64,000 nt of DNA from Viola odorata (taxonomy: Eukaryota > Streptophyta > Magnoliopsida > Malpighiales > Violaceae): positions 27,949,475 to 28,013,474 of the forward strand of contig OY829545.1 in assembly GCA_963691705.1 (NCBI GenBank), written 5' to 3'. Position numbers and translations under genes: made by a program. The notes under the pieces were generated by a model that saw only the letters and a list, made by a program, of their open reading frames with translations, was not told where the DNA came from and searched no databases. Below are positions 1-11,102 of this stretch, in pieces (the first letter of the stretch is position 1; every line of letters begins with the position of its first letter).

Positions 1-1010
1 TTTTTTTTTTTAAAGGTGGGGTTTGAACCGCCACACGATTTTTTTTGAGATGTGGGGTCTGAACCTCCACATGACTTTTTTGAGAGTGGGGTCTGAACCT
101 CCATACGTTTTTTTTTATGGGTGGGGTCTGAACCTCCATACGATTTTTGAAAGGTGGGGTTTGAACCGCCACATGATTTTTGCAAGGTGGGGCTTGAACC
201 GCCACATGATTTTTGAGAGGTGGGGTTTTTGAACCTCCACACGATTTTTTTTTTTAAAATGTGGGGTTTGAACCGCCACACAATTTTTTGAAATGTGGGG
301 TTTGAACCGCCACACGATTTTTTTAAAATGTGGGGTCTGAACCTCCACATGACTTTTTTGAGAGTGGGGTCTGAACCTCCATACGTTTTTTTTTTTTTTT
401 TTTTTTTTTTATGAGTGGGGTCTGAACCTCCATACGATTTTTGAAAGGTGGGGTTTGAACCGCCACACGATTTTTGCAAGGTGGGGCTTGAACCGCCACA
501 TGATTTTTGAGAGGTGGGGTTTTTGAACCTCCACACGATTTTTTTTTAAAATGTGGGGTTTGAACCGCCACACAATTTTTTGAAATGTGGGGTTTGAACC
601 GCCACACGATTTTTTTAAAATGTGGGGTTTGAACCGCCACATGATTTTAGAAGGTGGGGTTTTTGAACCGCCACATGATTTTTTGAAATGTGGGGCTTGA
701 ACCGCCACACGATTTTTGAAATGTGGGGTTTGAACCTCCACACGATTTTTTGAAATGTGGGGTTTGAACCGCCATACGATTGTTTTGAAAGGTGGGGTTT
801 CTGAACCTCCACACGATTTTTTGAAAGGTGGGGTTTGAGCCGCCACACGATTTTTGCAAGGTGGGGTTTGAGCCACCACACGATTTTTGCAAGGTGGGGC
901 TTGAACCGCCACACGATTTTTTTGAGAGGTGGGGTTTGAACCGCCATGCAATCTTTTGAAAGGTGGGGTTTAAACCGCCACACAATTTTTGGAAGGTGGA
1001 GTGGTAACTT
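1..1010. repeat. Minisatellite, ~35-bp hairpin unit, about 28 copies
   Basis: A tandem array in which the motif GTGGGGTTTGAACCGCCAC recurs about every 35 bp, with T-rich spacers (cacgattttttgaaat type). Each unit is an imperfect palindrome: GTGG pairs with CCAC and GGTT with AACC around a 2-nt turn. Variants swap TTTGAACCG for TCTGAACCT. A longer period of about 287 bp is also visible: the run of variants at about 50-310 is repeated at about 338-610. Long open frames across the array are artefacts of the periodicity. The array decays after about 1010. Confidence 0.9.
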
Positions 1011-2098
1011 ATCTCCATTCGGATGTCGATAATGGTGGGGAAGATGGGCCGCCGCACGAAGTTGATTGAGGAGTGGCAACGTACTCCGTTCAGGTGTTTA
1101 TTGGATGGATTTATTGGAGAGATTTTGATCATAGTGTGAGATTCCCCTGACGTATATATGTATCCTGCAAATAAGGAGGAAACAAACACGAAGCAGCAGT
1201 GGATGGAAAAAAGTAGAGCAAATGATAAATGGAAACAATGAAATCAAATCATATATGTTGTATATGAAAGGATTCCCACACTACCCAAAGGTTTGCCCCC
1301 AGTATTTTATAAAAGCAACTTCCCTATCAAGAGAATGTTCAACAAGTTTATGCATTTCTGGAGAACATGTCATCTATTTTCTATCATATAAGCACGCTTG
1401 ATACAAGTCTAGAAAAGCATCCGCATCTTGCCCAGGAGATAACAACCTCAAGGACAAGACTTTCCCACAACATGTAGACATAAGCAATCCTCACCAGATA
1501 TTAGTGTTTGCGCTCACACTCAGGAATAAGGCTATGTGTTTACACTCATAGAAATGCAGCAACATAGCACACAGTCAGATTTGCAATGTCAATCCGAGTG
1601 AATAAACTTCAGATAAAGATGCACATGCATGGGCATTCTAATAATCGAAAGGACTTTGCGGGGAGAAGAAGTGAATATATTTTCTTTAATGAACAGGGCC
1701 TGCTGATTGGCCACAGTGAGGGCAAAGTGCACAAGTCCTTCAGTCTTGCTGGGGATGCTTCTTCCCACCATCACTTTGAGGGCATAGTGCTTAGATGCTG
1801 GATATGCTCCTCCTTGGTCGTTTTGAGGGCAAAACGCCCAGGTTCTTTGATCTTCGCCGGGAACGCTCTTTGATTACTTTGGTGAAGCCCTGAAACTTTC
1901 CCTTGAGAGGTCCACAATTTATTGTTTGAATACAACTGGGTTCTAAGTCCTTGGATCTCGGTGAACCCTAGACGATGAGGTTTTTCATGGGTCTGAGACT
2001 GGTCGGACTAATTGCCACTGCTGTGTACCACCCCTGCCTTGGTTGTTATGGGGAAATAGGCTTCACTTTTCTCCTTTTGGAAAATTGACCTGGAGCCA
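1011..2098. other. Non-coding DNA with weak tandem motif
   Basis: No gene recognised. Around 1715-1880 the phrase TGAGGGCAAAGTGC recurs three times in diverged form (near 1717, 1780 and 1830) at 50-60 bp spacing, which suggests old retroelement or tandem-repeat DNA. An open frame at 1586-1873 has no recognisable domain and runs through these repeats. Confidence 0.4.
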
Positions 2099-2290
2099 AT
2101 TTTTTTGTACTTGCTTCTGCTTTTCTTTCCTATCTTTTTTCTTTTTTCTTTCTTTTTTCTTTTTTTTTCTTTTTCTTCTCTGTTTTTTTTTTCTTTTTTT
2201 TTTTTTGTTTTTTTTTGTTTTTTTGTTTTTTTTTGTTTTTTTGTTTTTTTGTTTTTTTTTGTTTTTTTTTTTTCTCTTTTTATTCTAACA
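2099..2290. repeat. T-rich simple repeat
   Basis: About 190 bp of almost pure T broken by single C residues in the first half and single G residues in the second. It is a low-complexity polypyrimidine tract. The Phe-rich and Lys-rich frames across it are not genes. Confidence 0.9.
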
Positions 2291-3124
2291 CAAAATACAT
2301 AGAGCAAGTACCGTTTTCGTGCTGGCTTTCCTTGGTCTTGGTTTAAGGCAGAGGCCTTCATTTCTTGCTCTTCTCGGCGTCCTTCCAGTGCCGACCATCA
2401 ATATTTAAGGATTTCTTCTTTCTTCTTTTGCAAACCTCACTCACTGTGCACCTTGCCCCCGGTTAGCAATCTCAGTCTGGCACTGTTCATTGTCTTATAT
2501 ATAAAAAAAGAAAATGGAAGAAAGAGCAAAGTCCAATGTCATTTTACTGCTATCCCATGGCTAATGGTGCATGTACCCTGGATATTATGCAAATCTAACT
2601 AGCACTTTAGTTTAGCATTTGCACTCATGAAAGATGGCATAAAGGCCCAAAATACTCACAGGGATGTATTTGTGACTGCTTACGTCTAAACATGCCGCGG
2701 ATATAAGAGCTAGCAGGCGAGATCATGTATGTCACATAATTTCAAATGGATGCACAAGTTATCCATGATGTAGAAACATGTTGAACATGCTCAATTTAGG
2801 GAAGGTTTGACAATTTTGGGGGTACTGTGGATTTTATTCAAAGGATTTTTATTCACAGTTTATACAGTCAAAAAAGCAATTTTACAGATAAAACGTGAGG
2901 GCATGACCACTCACAAGAATTTTATGAATAATTAAGAAAGAATTGCCCCCAATATGGGAATGAATGATTGTAAAAAATTAAAGAGGTAGAGAGGTAAATG
3001 GACTTCTCTGGATGGGTGCGGCGGGGCCGCGAGATCGTAGCAAGGATGTTGCCGCGGAAAAGTAAGTGTGGACCTCACTCTGACGTTGATGCCCACGCAG
3101 TGGATGAAAACTGGGTTTTATCCT
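2291..3124. other. AT-rich intergenic DNA
   Basis: No coding signal, structured RNA or clear repeat recognised. It probably belongs to the degraded retroelement whose primer-binding site lies at 4424-4447. Confidence 0.35.
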
Positions 3125-3515
3125 CACTGAGCATTACGCAAGTAATCATGGCATGATTCGAGTTCCTGCAAAAATAAGGGAGAAGCAATGGGTAGAATTG
3201 AAGAACAATTTAGAAAAATGGACAACGTAATCAATAGGTTTTAAACTCTCCCTTTTCTAGTTGAGGCATTATGCAGGTAACCACGGCCTGATTCAAACTC
3301 TAACTCGGGATCTTTTCTGGCAAGGTTTTATGCAGATAACCTCGACATGATTCAAATTTTGACTCAGGTTCCTGCAAAAGAAATAGTTAGAATGAATGGT
3401 GATTCAAAGAAAAAATGATCAATGTAATCAATAAGTTCTAGGATCCCCCTTTTCTAGCAAGGCGTTATGTAGATAATCACGACATGATTCAAATTCTGAC
3501 TTGGGTTCATGATGA
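3125..3515. repeat. Diverged tandem repeat, four copies
   Basis: The phrase 'ggcattatgcaggtaaccac' followed by 'gcctgattcaaactctaact' recurs four times in diverged form, near 3131, 3266, 3333 and 3460. Each copy is followed by a 'gttcctgcaaaa' or 'cttttctgg/tag' type sequence. Copies differ by about 15-25% by eye. No coding frame is shared, so this is non-coding tandem duplication. Confidence 0.65.
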
Positions 3516-4423
3516 TGTTGGAATAAAATCCTAATTATCTTCTTCTCAATCTCCCATGGATCATCACCTGTCAAGATACAAAATTCAATCCATTAGTAGC
3601 ATCAAGTTCAGGCATGTGTTAAAGGATTAATGATATTCATATGGTATGAGAAACATCCATTGAGTATGGTGTCGGGATGTTGGAGTGTTAGGGTGATCTG
3701 AGCAAAGCGAAGTAGTTGGACACGCCTTAATTTCATCTTTTCTGACATTTTTGTGTCTTGGGCAAGACAAATTATGACTAATCACGGGAAAGTTCTTCTT
3801 TTGGACCCGAGGATCTAGTTTGTCTTCTTCAGGCCATGATTCTGCAAGTATTAAGGAAATTAATACTAATCAACAGTATCTGAATTGAATAATAATAGAT
3901 AAAAGGTGATTTAATGAAAGTAATAATAAAGAAAAAATTCAATAAATTGAGAGAATATACAATAAAATCGCAAGAAAATTGAGAGCAACGACAATAAAGA
4001 AGCAGGTTGGAAAATATACATGCAATATATCATGGTAATAATGCATCAAATTGGAACATATACATGCAACCATGATGCACATGTTGGGGTAATTTCAACT
4101 ACTTCTAACTGGCTGAAAGGCTCCCGGACGATACCAAAAAGTGGTCCCTCAGTAAATGGATACGTGATTGCTGACCGAAACACAAAAGAATCGGGGCGTT
4201 CACCCATTTAGGGGTTCTAGTCCGAGTTAGGGTTCATGAAAGCTGACTGGGACCCAAGTCCTCAGGGCTTCACTAATACCAACCTAATCCTATTCGGGAA
4301 GGCCCGGCGAAAGGGCATTATGCGTGAAATGCACGTGAGAATACAACAATTGATATCAAAACGAATAAATAATCAAATAACACAAATGAACACCTCAAAC
4401 AAATAAATCCGGCATCGACCCTA
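3516..4423 (-). other. Non-coding internal remnant of the Tat/Ogre-like element
   Basis: This lies on the internal side of the minus-strand primer-binding site at 4424-4447, where an autonomous element would have its leader and gag. No gag or pol frame is visible on either strand, so the element is non-autonomous, heavily deleted or rearranged. A short frame at 4020-4211 has no recognisable domain. Confidence 0.4.
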
Positions 4424-4447
4424 AAGTCCCCAGTGAAGTCGCCAAAC
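4424..4447 (-). other. Primer-binding site of a Tat/Ogre-like LTR element
   Basis: Read on the minus strand, the sequence just after the LTR end (..GTGCGACA) is GTTTGGCGACTTCACTGGGG. The form TTGGCGACTCCNCTGGGGA is, as I recall, the usual PBS next to LTRs of plant Ogre/Tat Ty3/gypsy elements. It fixes the orientation: 5' LTR on the right, internal region to the left. Confidence 0.65.
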
Positions 4448-7400
4448 TGTCGCACCGTCGCGAGCGAAATTCGGGACGCAAATGTGAAAACACATAACAA
4501 TGAAGTCGCCACCCTATTTTTCTAAGGTTTAGGGAAACCTAAAAGTCTGAAAAAGAAGAAAATAAAACAAAAACTAAGGCACAAATAAAAAGGGTCTAAA
4601 CCCGAGAACAACGGTTCGGGGTCGTTTTATGGACTCGGGAAGGTGTTAGGCACCCGAGTCTCATCCTTAAAAAGGTTACCGGTTCTAAAAAAAGGTGTTT
4701 AAAAATCATGTTGAAAACAAGTAATTTGGCCCTCAGAGGGGGTATCGTCGCTTTAGTTCTTAAGTTTGTGAGATTGATTTTATCCTAACTGTTGTCGAGT
4801 TGTTTAATAACATTTTTTTTATCCTCTAAAAGATAAAAAGGTTGGTTGTATACCTATTCCGGTTATATTTAGCCGAGTTCAAAATTAGTCCGATTACATG
4901 CAAAATTGGTGAGATTACTACCGTTTTATTAATTTTTACCAAAGCGACAACCTTAGTGAACAACGATGGATCACTATCATCATCGGGCCAATGCACGTGA
5001 TTAAATCCTATTTACTAAGTGGTTCTAAGCATGCATAGGCTAGCAAAGTACCGTTTTGAGTGAATGCGAGAAAACACGTTGAAAAGAGAAAAACCGGGGT
5101 GGGGTCGAACCCGCGCACATAACACATTCGCCAAGATAGCATAAATAAAAAACGAAATTCGTGGGGTCGAAGCCGCACACGGAACACATTCATCAAAATA
5201 AAAGCGTAAATTCGTGGGGACAAAGCCGCACACGAAACAAGCATAAAATAAAGCACATTCATTGGTATAAGCATCATGCAAACAGATTAATTCGAATTCT
5301 AACAATCACGCATTAAAATACGTTTATCCAAAATAAAGAAGGGAAAAAGGAAAACATACCTGGAGAGCTTTACCTGCAGATCAAAGGTTAGTGGCAACAA
5401 TTAATAATAAAATAGATAAATACTGCAAATAAATATTACAAATTTATTACAAATTCCCAAATAAATAAATACAACAATTAAATTCTCCATTCGAGCTTCG
5501 CAATTGGGAATGACGCATCGAACTCCTCGTCGAGCTCCAACAAGCTCATTGGGGCATCATCACGACGAGCGTGCAAATAAAACATACGAACAAAATAGAC
5601 AAATAAACGCGTATTAGTAAGGGATTCACAAATAAATTTCAAATGATCAAATATCAGTAGGAATGAGATCACCTTACCCATTAAAGTTAGCGGAACATCC
5701 GATCAGGATGATAATCGTGAATTCGGTACCTGCAAAAATGAAGAACGAGTTAATACACGATTTTAAAAAGGGGTTGGGCCGTAGCCCATTTCTTCTATTA
5801 TTTCCACTCATAGGCCGCAGCCCATTCTTCTTTTTTTCTTTCTTTGGGCCGCAGCCCATTCTTTCTTTTCTCTCATTGGTTGGGCCGAAGCCCAACCTTT
5901 CTTCTCTTCCTTGTCAAACGACAAGGCCCTCCTCCCCTTTCTTCATTTTTCTTATTCTTCATTTTAGGGCTGCACGCAGCCATCTCCTTCTTTCTCTATT
6001 TCCTTTTTTTTTCTTCAATTTAGGGCTGCTGCCGCAGCCCTCTATTCTTCCTCTCATTCATTTTTCTTATTCTTTCTTCAACCGGACCGGCAGTGAGCGG
6101 TGGCCGTTCGGCGGCTGCAGCGGCGATGAAGGAGCGGCGGCTGGGCGAGCAGCGGCGGTGGTGATGGCTGCGACGGCTGAGGTGAGTATTTTGGTTGTAT
6201 GGCCGACGGGTTTGAGCGGCTGGGTAGCTGGATTTTCGGGTTTGGTTGGATGGCCGTGGGTTGGTCCGGAGGTGATGGTTAGGTGTGTGGTTCGGCTGTG
6301 GTGGTCGGGCGATCGGGATAGTGGTAGTTTTGTTGATTTGGTTGGTGGTTTGTTGGGCTCAGTATTAGTTGATTTTGGTGCTGATTTGGAGGGTGAGATG
6401 GGTGAGGTTAATTGGTTGTTCGGATGTGAGGATTGGCTGGGGGTAGCAGGGTCGGCATTGATTTTGGTGCTGGTTTGGAAAGTGAGATGGGTTTGATGTT
6501 GTGGTTTGTGTATTTTTGGAGGTGGCAGATTTGGGCGGCTGTGTTGGTTTGGTGGAGGTACGGCGAGGATGTGGTGGTTGTTGGAGGAGCGGCAGTGCTG
6601 GTTTGGGTGATTTAATCGGTTGATTTTGGTTTAGTTTTAATTGGGTTTTGTGGATGGGAATGGGTATTTTAATTTGGCAAGGGATTGCTTTTGATTTGGA
6701 ATTTGGCAGGGGATTGATTTAATTTGAATTGGTTTGTGAAGGATTTTTGGATTTGGCAGGGGATAGAATTTGGATTGATTTAGGAGGAATTCTGATGGCT
6801 GCCCCCTTTCTTCTGTAAAGGATTTGCTCTTAATTTATAGAGGGTGAGGTATATTGAGGAGGTAGGGGTTCGATGATGGTGATGAGCAAGGGATTAATTC
6901 AAATCCCTGTCAGAGATCTTTCGAAGAAAAATTGGAGGATTGAGCGGGGTTTATGGGATCTGTTTTTGACGAATGGAGAGGTGAGCCAGCTCTCAGATTT
7001 CTTTTGAAATTTGAGGAAAGGAGCCGTTTGTGTCTGATTCAGTTTGAAAATGGAAGAGGGATAGAGGTGTGATTCGGTGGTATATATATATTTTGGTATT
7101 TATTTAGTTCGAGCTAACGGTCCGATAAACCGATAAAAGCTCGAATAAAAATACGAACAAAAAATAAAATAAATAATGAAAAATAAATAATAGTAATAAT
7201 AATAATGATAATAATGATAATAATATTTAACAATATAGTTAACAAAAATTATGGACGATAAAAATATAAAATGTGGGTATGTTATGAGATAGTAACGATT
7301 ACTCCTGTCAAAAATCGGGTAGCAACAGGAGGCGAGGCGACGTGTCGACGAGCAGTGGCTGGAGCGGTTGTGTGGCTGAGGATTGTTCGCGAGGCTCGAG

Positions 7401-8052
7401 GCTGCTGGTCGCGTAGGGACGACGATCGAGGCCAGAGACGAGGAAGAAGCTTGTTTTCCCGTTCTCGTGCATGAACTGGGCAAAGTTGGCCATGTCCAAC
7501 GTGGAAATTATCACAGCCGCTTGATCTTGGTTGACTCTCTTGGTCAACCAGATCAAAGGTTGTGATCAATCCTTGATCATCCCCTTTGTTTTTTGGCTCG
7601 TGTCAACGGTACGAGCAATCTCACCCTAAATCAAATGAAAACCCGAACCGAAAATGCTAGGACATAGAATAAAATAAACTAAAATAATTAACATACAGTG
7701 AATGATGAAAAGTTCGTTGTATGGCTCGATAAAATTCGCTTGTAAGCGATAAAAGTTCAAACGTAAAAATTGCTAAAAATAAAAATTGAACGAAACGCAA
7801 AGAGATAGCGCGAGTTAGAAAAATAATAAAAAATAAGTAGCCAATGAGCGAAATTGTTCGACTATTGGTTTCGAGAATTTTACTTGGAACCGATACGAGT
7901 TCGAACGGGAAAAGTGATAAAAACACGAATTAGGTATGAAATATAATCTAAATATCAAGAAGTGTAAAAATACACATCAGATGAATAAAAATAAACGGAC
8001 ATGTGATTTTAGAAAAATGAAAAAAACTTAAAATCAAAATCAGGTAGCAACA
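4448..8052 (-). mobile_element. Tat/Ogre-like LTR (minus strand), 5' boundary uncertain
   Basis: The LTR 3' end is at 4448 (minus ..GGTGCGACA) next to the PBS. Two candidate 5' ends start identically on the minus strand with TGTTGCTACC followed by (C/T)GATTTT: one at 7327, one at 8052. The LTR is therefore about 2.9 or 3.6 kb, or the stretch 7328-8052 is a second, older LTR piece. The block 'gaaggtgttaggcacccgag' near 4640-4660 resembles 'GGAAGGTATTAGCACCCC' blocks that I associate with Ogre elements. A GC-rich stretch (about 6080-6600) gives long accidental frames. No second LTR is found in the window. Confidence 0.55.
5094..5245. repeat. Three tandem copies of a GTGGGGTCGAA-GCCGCACAC motif inside the LTR
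   Basis: The phrases GTGGGGTCGAACCCGCGCAC (about 5101), GTGGGGTCGAAGCCGCACAC (about 5162) and GTGGGGACAAAGCCGCACAC (about 5216) recur at 54-60 bp spacing, followed by similar 'ggaacacattcatcaaaataaa' text. The core strongly resembles the unit of the minisatellite at 1-1010. Confidence 0.7.
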
Positions 8053-8256
8053 GATGGCAAATTTCAACACATCATTGGACAACACATTACACATGCAATG
8101 ATACAATTACCTATTAATATAATTAAATGAGTTTGTATCCCTTCCCTTAAGTTTCATTTGAATAAAAAAATAAGGGTAGCACAATTATACCGTGATTGGT
8201 GGATTTGAAGTCCAAAGGTGTTAAATACACATTTAAATCAGCAGAAGCATATGTAC

Positions 8257-8362
8257 CTGAAGAACTTCCTAGCCTAGAGGAACCAATACTAGAAGATCCA
8301 GAAGTAGATGGTTGAGCTTGTCGTGAGCTAAGTGTTGCCGTCAAGACAATTGCAGTTGTATC
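8257..8362 (-). other. Possible internal exon of an unrecognised gene
   Basis: On the minus strand a candidate exon lies between an acceptor (..attatAG|GATAC) and a donor (TTCAG|GTACAT). It encodes a Ser-rich stretch (DTTAIVLTATLSSRQAQPST then SGSSSIGSSRLGSSSG). About 630 bp upstream, a stretch ending AAAG|GTAATT (about 8988) could be a 5' UTR exon. I do not recognise the protein. If real, the gene may have been cut by the retroelement whose end is at 8052, since no continuation is visible to the left. Confidence 0.2.
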
Positions 8363-9268
8363 CTATAATAATGAAAAAAATTATTTTCAATCGATCTTTG
8401 TTTATCGATACCAACCTTTAAATTAGTTTTGTCAATTTTAGAGTTATGAACATATAGCTGCAAATTTTCTATCAATTTTAGATATCTACATATAGCTACA
8501 AATTAAGTAAAATATTGTCTGCAGTTTGGTTGTAGAATAGCCTAATTGCTCCATGTCTCTAGTTCCCAAGTTTACGTAAAAAGCATCGTAAGGAACTATA
8601 TACTAGGATTTCCTTAGATTTTTTTCGCAAACAAACTACAACTATATACCCGCATTAATAAAAAGCAAGAAGCCATTTACTTTACCTCTCTCTAATCTTC
8701 TCCCTAAGCACTTATATAATCAAATCAGTGATTAGATTCTAAAATACTAGAAATCCACTTTTGTGGCTTTATTCATACGCCTACTTATATACAGGGTTAC
8801 ATACATAAAAATTAGGTACGGATAAAGTGAATTGGGAAAGAAAAAAGAAAGGAGAGTTACTTTCAAATCAATCCAAGTGGGGTTTTCCAGTTTAATTGAC
8901 TATGCATCTTCGCTTGGAAGTGAAAATCAAAACCATAAAGCATAAACACAAGTGGTAGTAGAATTAGTTAGGGTTGGGGAATTACCTTTGGGGTTTGTAA
9001 TCAATTTCTGGGAATTGACACTTCTACGAATACGCTGGGTTAGTGATCAATCGAAGGCCAGCAGAGCAGTAGATTATTCGTAAAGCACAGCAACCTGAAT
9101 AGTAGTGGACATATATATAAAAAAAAATGTAATCAGTGGACAGACTGGAGTGGAAGATAATGTATTCGAGACATCATAGATTTTTAGAAAAAATAGTTGC
9201 TTCCTTTTTTTATACTAGACATAAAATATTACATAAATTTATTAATAATATATATATGACATATATAT
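8363..9268. other. Intergenic DNA left of the Mutator-like element
   Basis: AT-rich sequence with no supported gene apart from the tentative 5' UTR near 8988-9083. The last bases (..acatatatat) form the left target-site copy of the element starting at 9269. Confidence 0.35.
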
Positions 9269-9909
9269 GAGAAATCCTATTTCTGCTGAATTCCCTTGCC
9301 GACTGACGTGGCAAGGGTTAAGTTAATATTACAAAACTACCATTGACTCTTAAAAATAAAAATAAACGAAGATACAAAATTATCAAAGATTTTAATAGAG
9401 AGGTTCTCACGCTCTCGGTGCTGCGCCGCTTCACCGCACCAGATTCGCCATCGCCACCGCCACGCTCTCACCGCACCAGATTTCTTTAGCTTGTGGAAGA
9501 AGCCTAGCACATAACAGGATCTATCTCAGGTGATATGTTATTGCATTATTTATTTAGTTTATAGCGTCGGATTTGTTCTCAACAGTGGTAATTTACCCCT
9601 AGCAATAGTGAGCATCTAATTCCATTTCCTTTTTTCTCTTAACCATTTAATCCTTTTCCTCCTCAGTGCATCAATATTATGCATTGCATCACTACATTTG
9701 AGGTGCTTGCTGTCACTATTCTGTTTGTTTGGCAATGTCCAATTGATTGCATTACGGGAAATTTTGCTTTTGTGATTCATTTGCTTTGTGGCTCAGAAGT
9801 GTCCAGGGGACTTTAGGGATTGATGCTAATTTTGACCTGGGTGAAAAAATTGATAAATGTTTGTGCTGCTAAGTGAAAAGTAGGGCATTACGAGCAATGT
9901 TTAACTTTG
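9269..9909 (+). repeat. Left TIR of the MULE
   Basis: Matches 15061-15695 in reverse complement from 'gagaaatcctatttctgc' to 'tttaactttg', with scattered substitutions and small indels (for example near the 'gcaccagattcgcc' repeats at about 9440-9480). It carries a GC-rich 'accgcaccagattcgccatc' block and probably supplies the promoters of the two internal genes, which are transcribed inward from each TIR. Confidence 0.88.
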
Positions 9910-10289
9910 AAGTTTAAAACTTCACTAGTTTTTGGGTCTTATTATGTTTAAGGCATCTTGTTGACAAAGGCATGATCTTGAGATTGTTGTTTGTCACTTT
10001 GAAGAATTTAGTATGTTAGGTGATAGTTAATTTCTTCATTATTTTTTTGATTGCTTATGGCATGCAGACAATGATCTCACTTTGATCTGTGAAATGTTGA
10101 GGTTACATTTATTTTGTATGGGCAACGTTCATTCTTAAGTCGTGCTTAATCTAAGGTATCTCATTTTGTTTATTTGTTTATTTTTGTTGAATTTATCTAC
10201 ACATTTTGTACTTTTGATTTAATGTCTGAACCTAAATCAAACGCTGCTTCTAGTTTTGTCAGCTTAATCCTTAAAAAAATTGCTGAAAA

Positions 10290-10503
10290 TAGGCAGCAGA
10301 ACAGAAAACATTAAGTGAAACAAAAAGCATTAATAGAAAGCATTAATAGAAAGCATTAAGTGAAAAAATCTACAAAATAGGCAGCAGAACAGAAAGCATT
10401 AAGTGAAACAGAAAGCATTAATAGAAAGCATTAAGTGAAAAAATCTACAAAATAGTAATAGGCAGCAGAACAGAAAGCATTAAGTGAAACAAAAAGTATA
10501 AGG
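10290..10503 (+). repeat. Tandem repeat in the MULE, ~90-bp unit, about 2.3 copies
   Basis: The phrase 'ggcagcagaacagaaagcat' followed by 'taagtgaaacagaaagcatt' recurs near 10291, 10379 and 10461. Shorter 'aatagaaagcatt' sub-repeats occur inside each copy. It lies between the left TIR and the GRF gene and is non-coding. Confidence 0.8.
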
Positions 10504-11102
10504 ACAAGTCTGGAAAGATTAAGTGTTCAGTTTATTCTACCTCTTCTTTTTCTTTGGGAACTCTTAATTCTTGTATCCCGCTTCTATAGCCCATTCTAAA
10601 GGGATTTCTATTCTTTCAGTTGTTGATGTCCCTCTTTATGAGGAGTCATTCTAAATTTAAATTTAATTTGTTGGTTGTCTATTCTGTTAACCTGTTCTGT
10701 ATCTCTTACATGATCACAGTACTCTCAGCAATATCAACATTATGTTGTATTGCAGCTGGTTCTTATTCCAATATCTTTATATTTCATCCACACTGTCAAT
10801 ATGAATTGATGCTATCTGCGGGGTTGTAGACTTGTCCTTACACCTTTTGTTTCACTTAATTTATACCCTTGTGTAAGTACTGATCAGATATGGAAAATTT
10901 TCAAATGCCAGCCTGTTGTTGGATTATGGCTATACATTCTAGATTGTCTGAAAGTGCCTTTGGTGCCTTATAACTCAAAAAATAGTGTGAAGAAATATTT
11001 AGCTGGCACTATTCTAACTTTGAGGTGTATGTCAGAATTAATAATTATCTGCTTCCGGACAATTTTAATAGTCTGCTTGACTCACACTCTTTTGCAGGTC
11101 CG

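Noticed and set aside
1..1010. CRISPR-like array
   Set aside because: Units are contiguous hairpin repeats without unique spacers, and the DNA is from a plant nucleus.
1..1189. Several 70-180-codon frames in the first kilobase
   Set aside because: They all read through the 35-bp tandem repeat; the repeated peptide is a by-product of the DNA period.
2008..2361. Lys-rich and Phe-rich frames
   Set aside because: Low-complexity T/A tract, no protein character.
5663..6615. 277-codon plus-strand frame and overlapping frames
   Set aside because: Lie in the GC-rich part of the LTR; Gly/Val/Trp-rich composition, no domain, not kept in the related copy at 46415-46990.
7100..7569. Overlapping frames on both strands
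   Set aside because: Within LTR-like DNA, mutually overlapping, no domain recognised.
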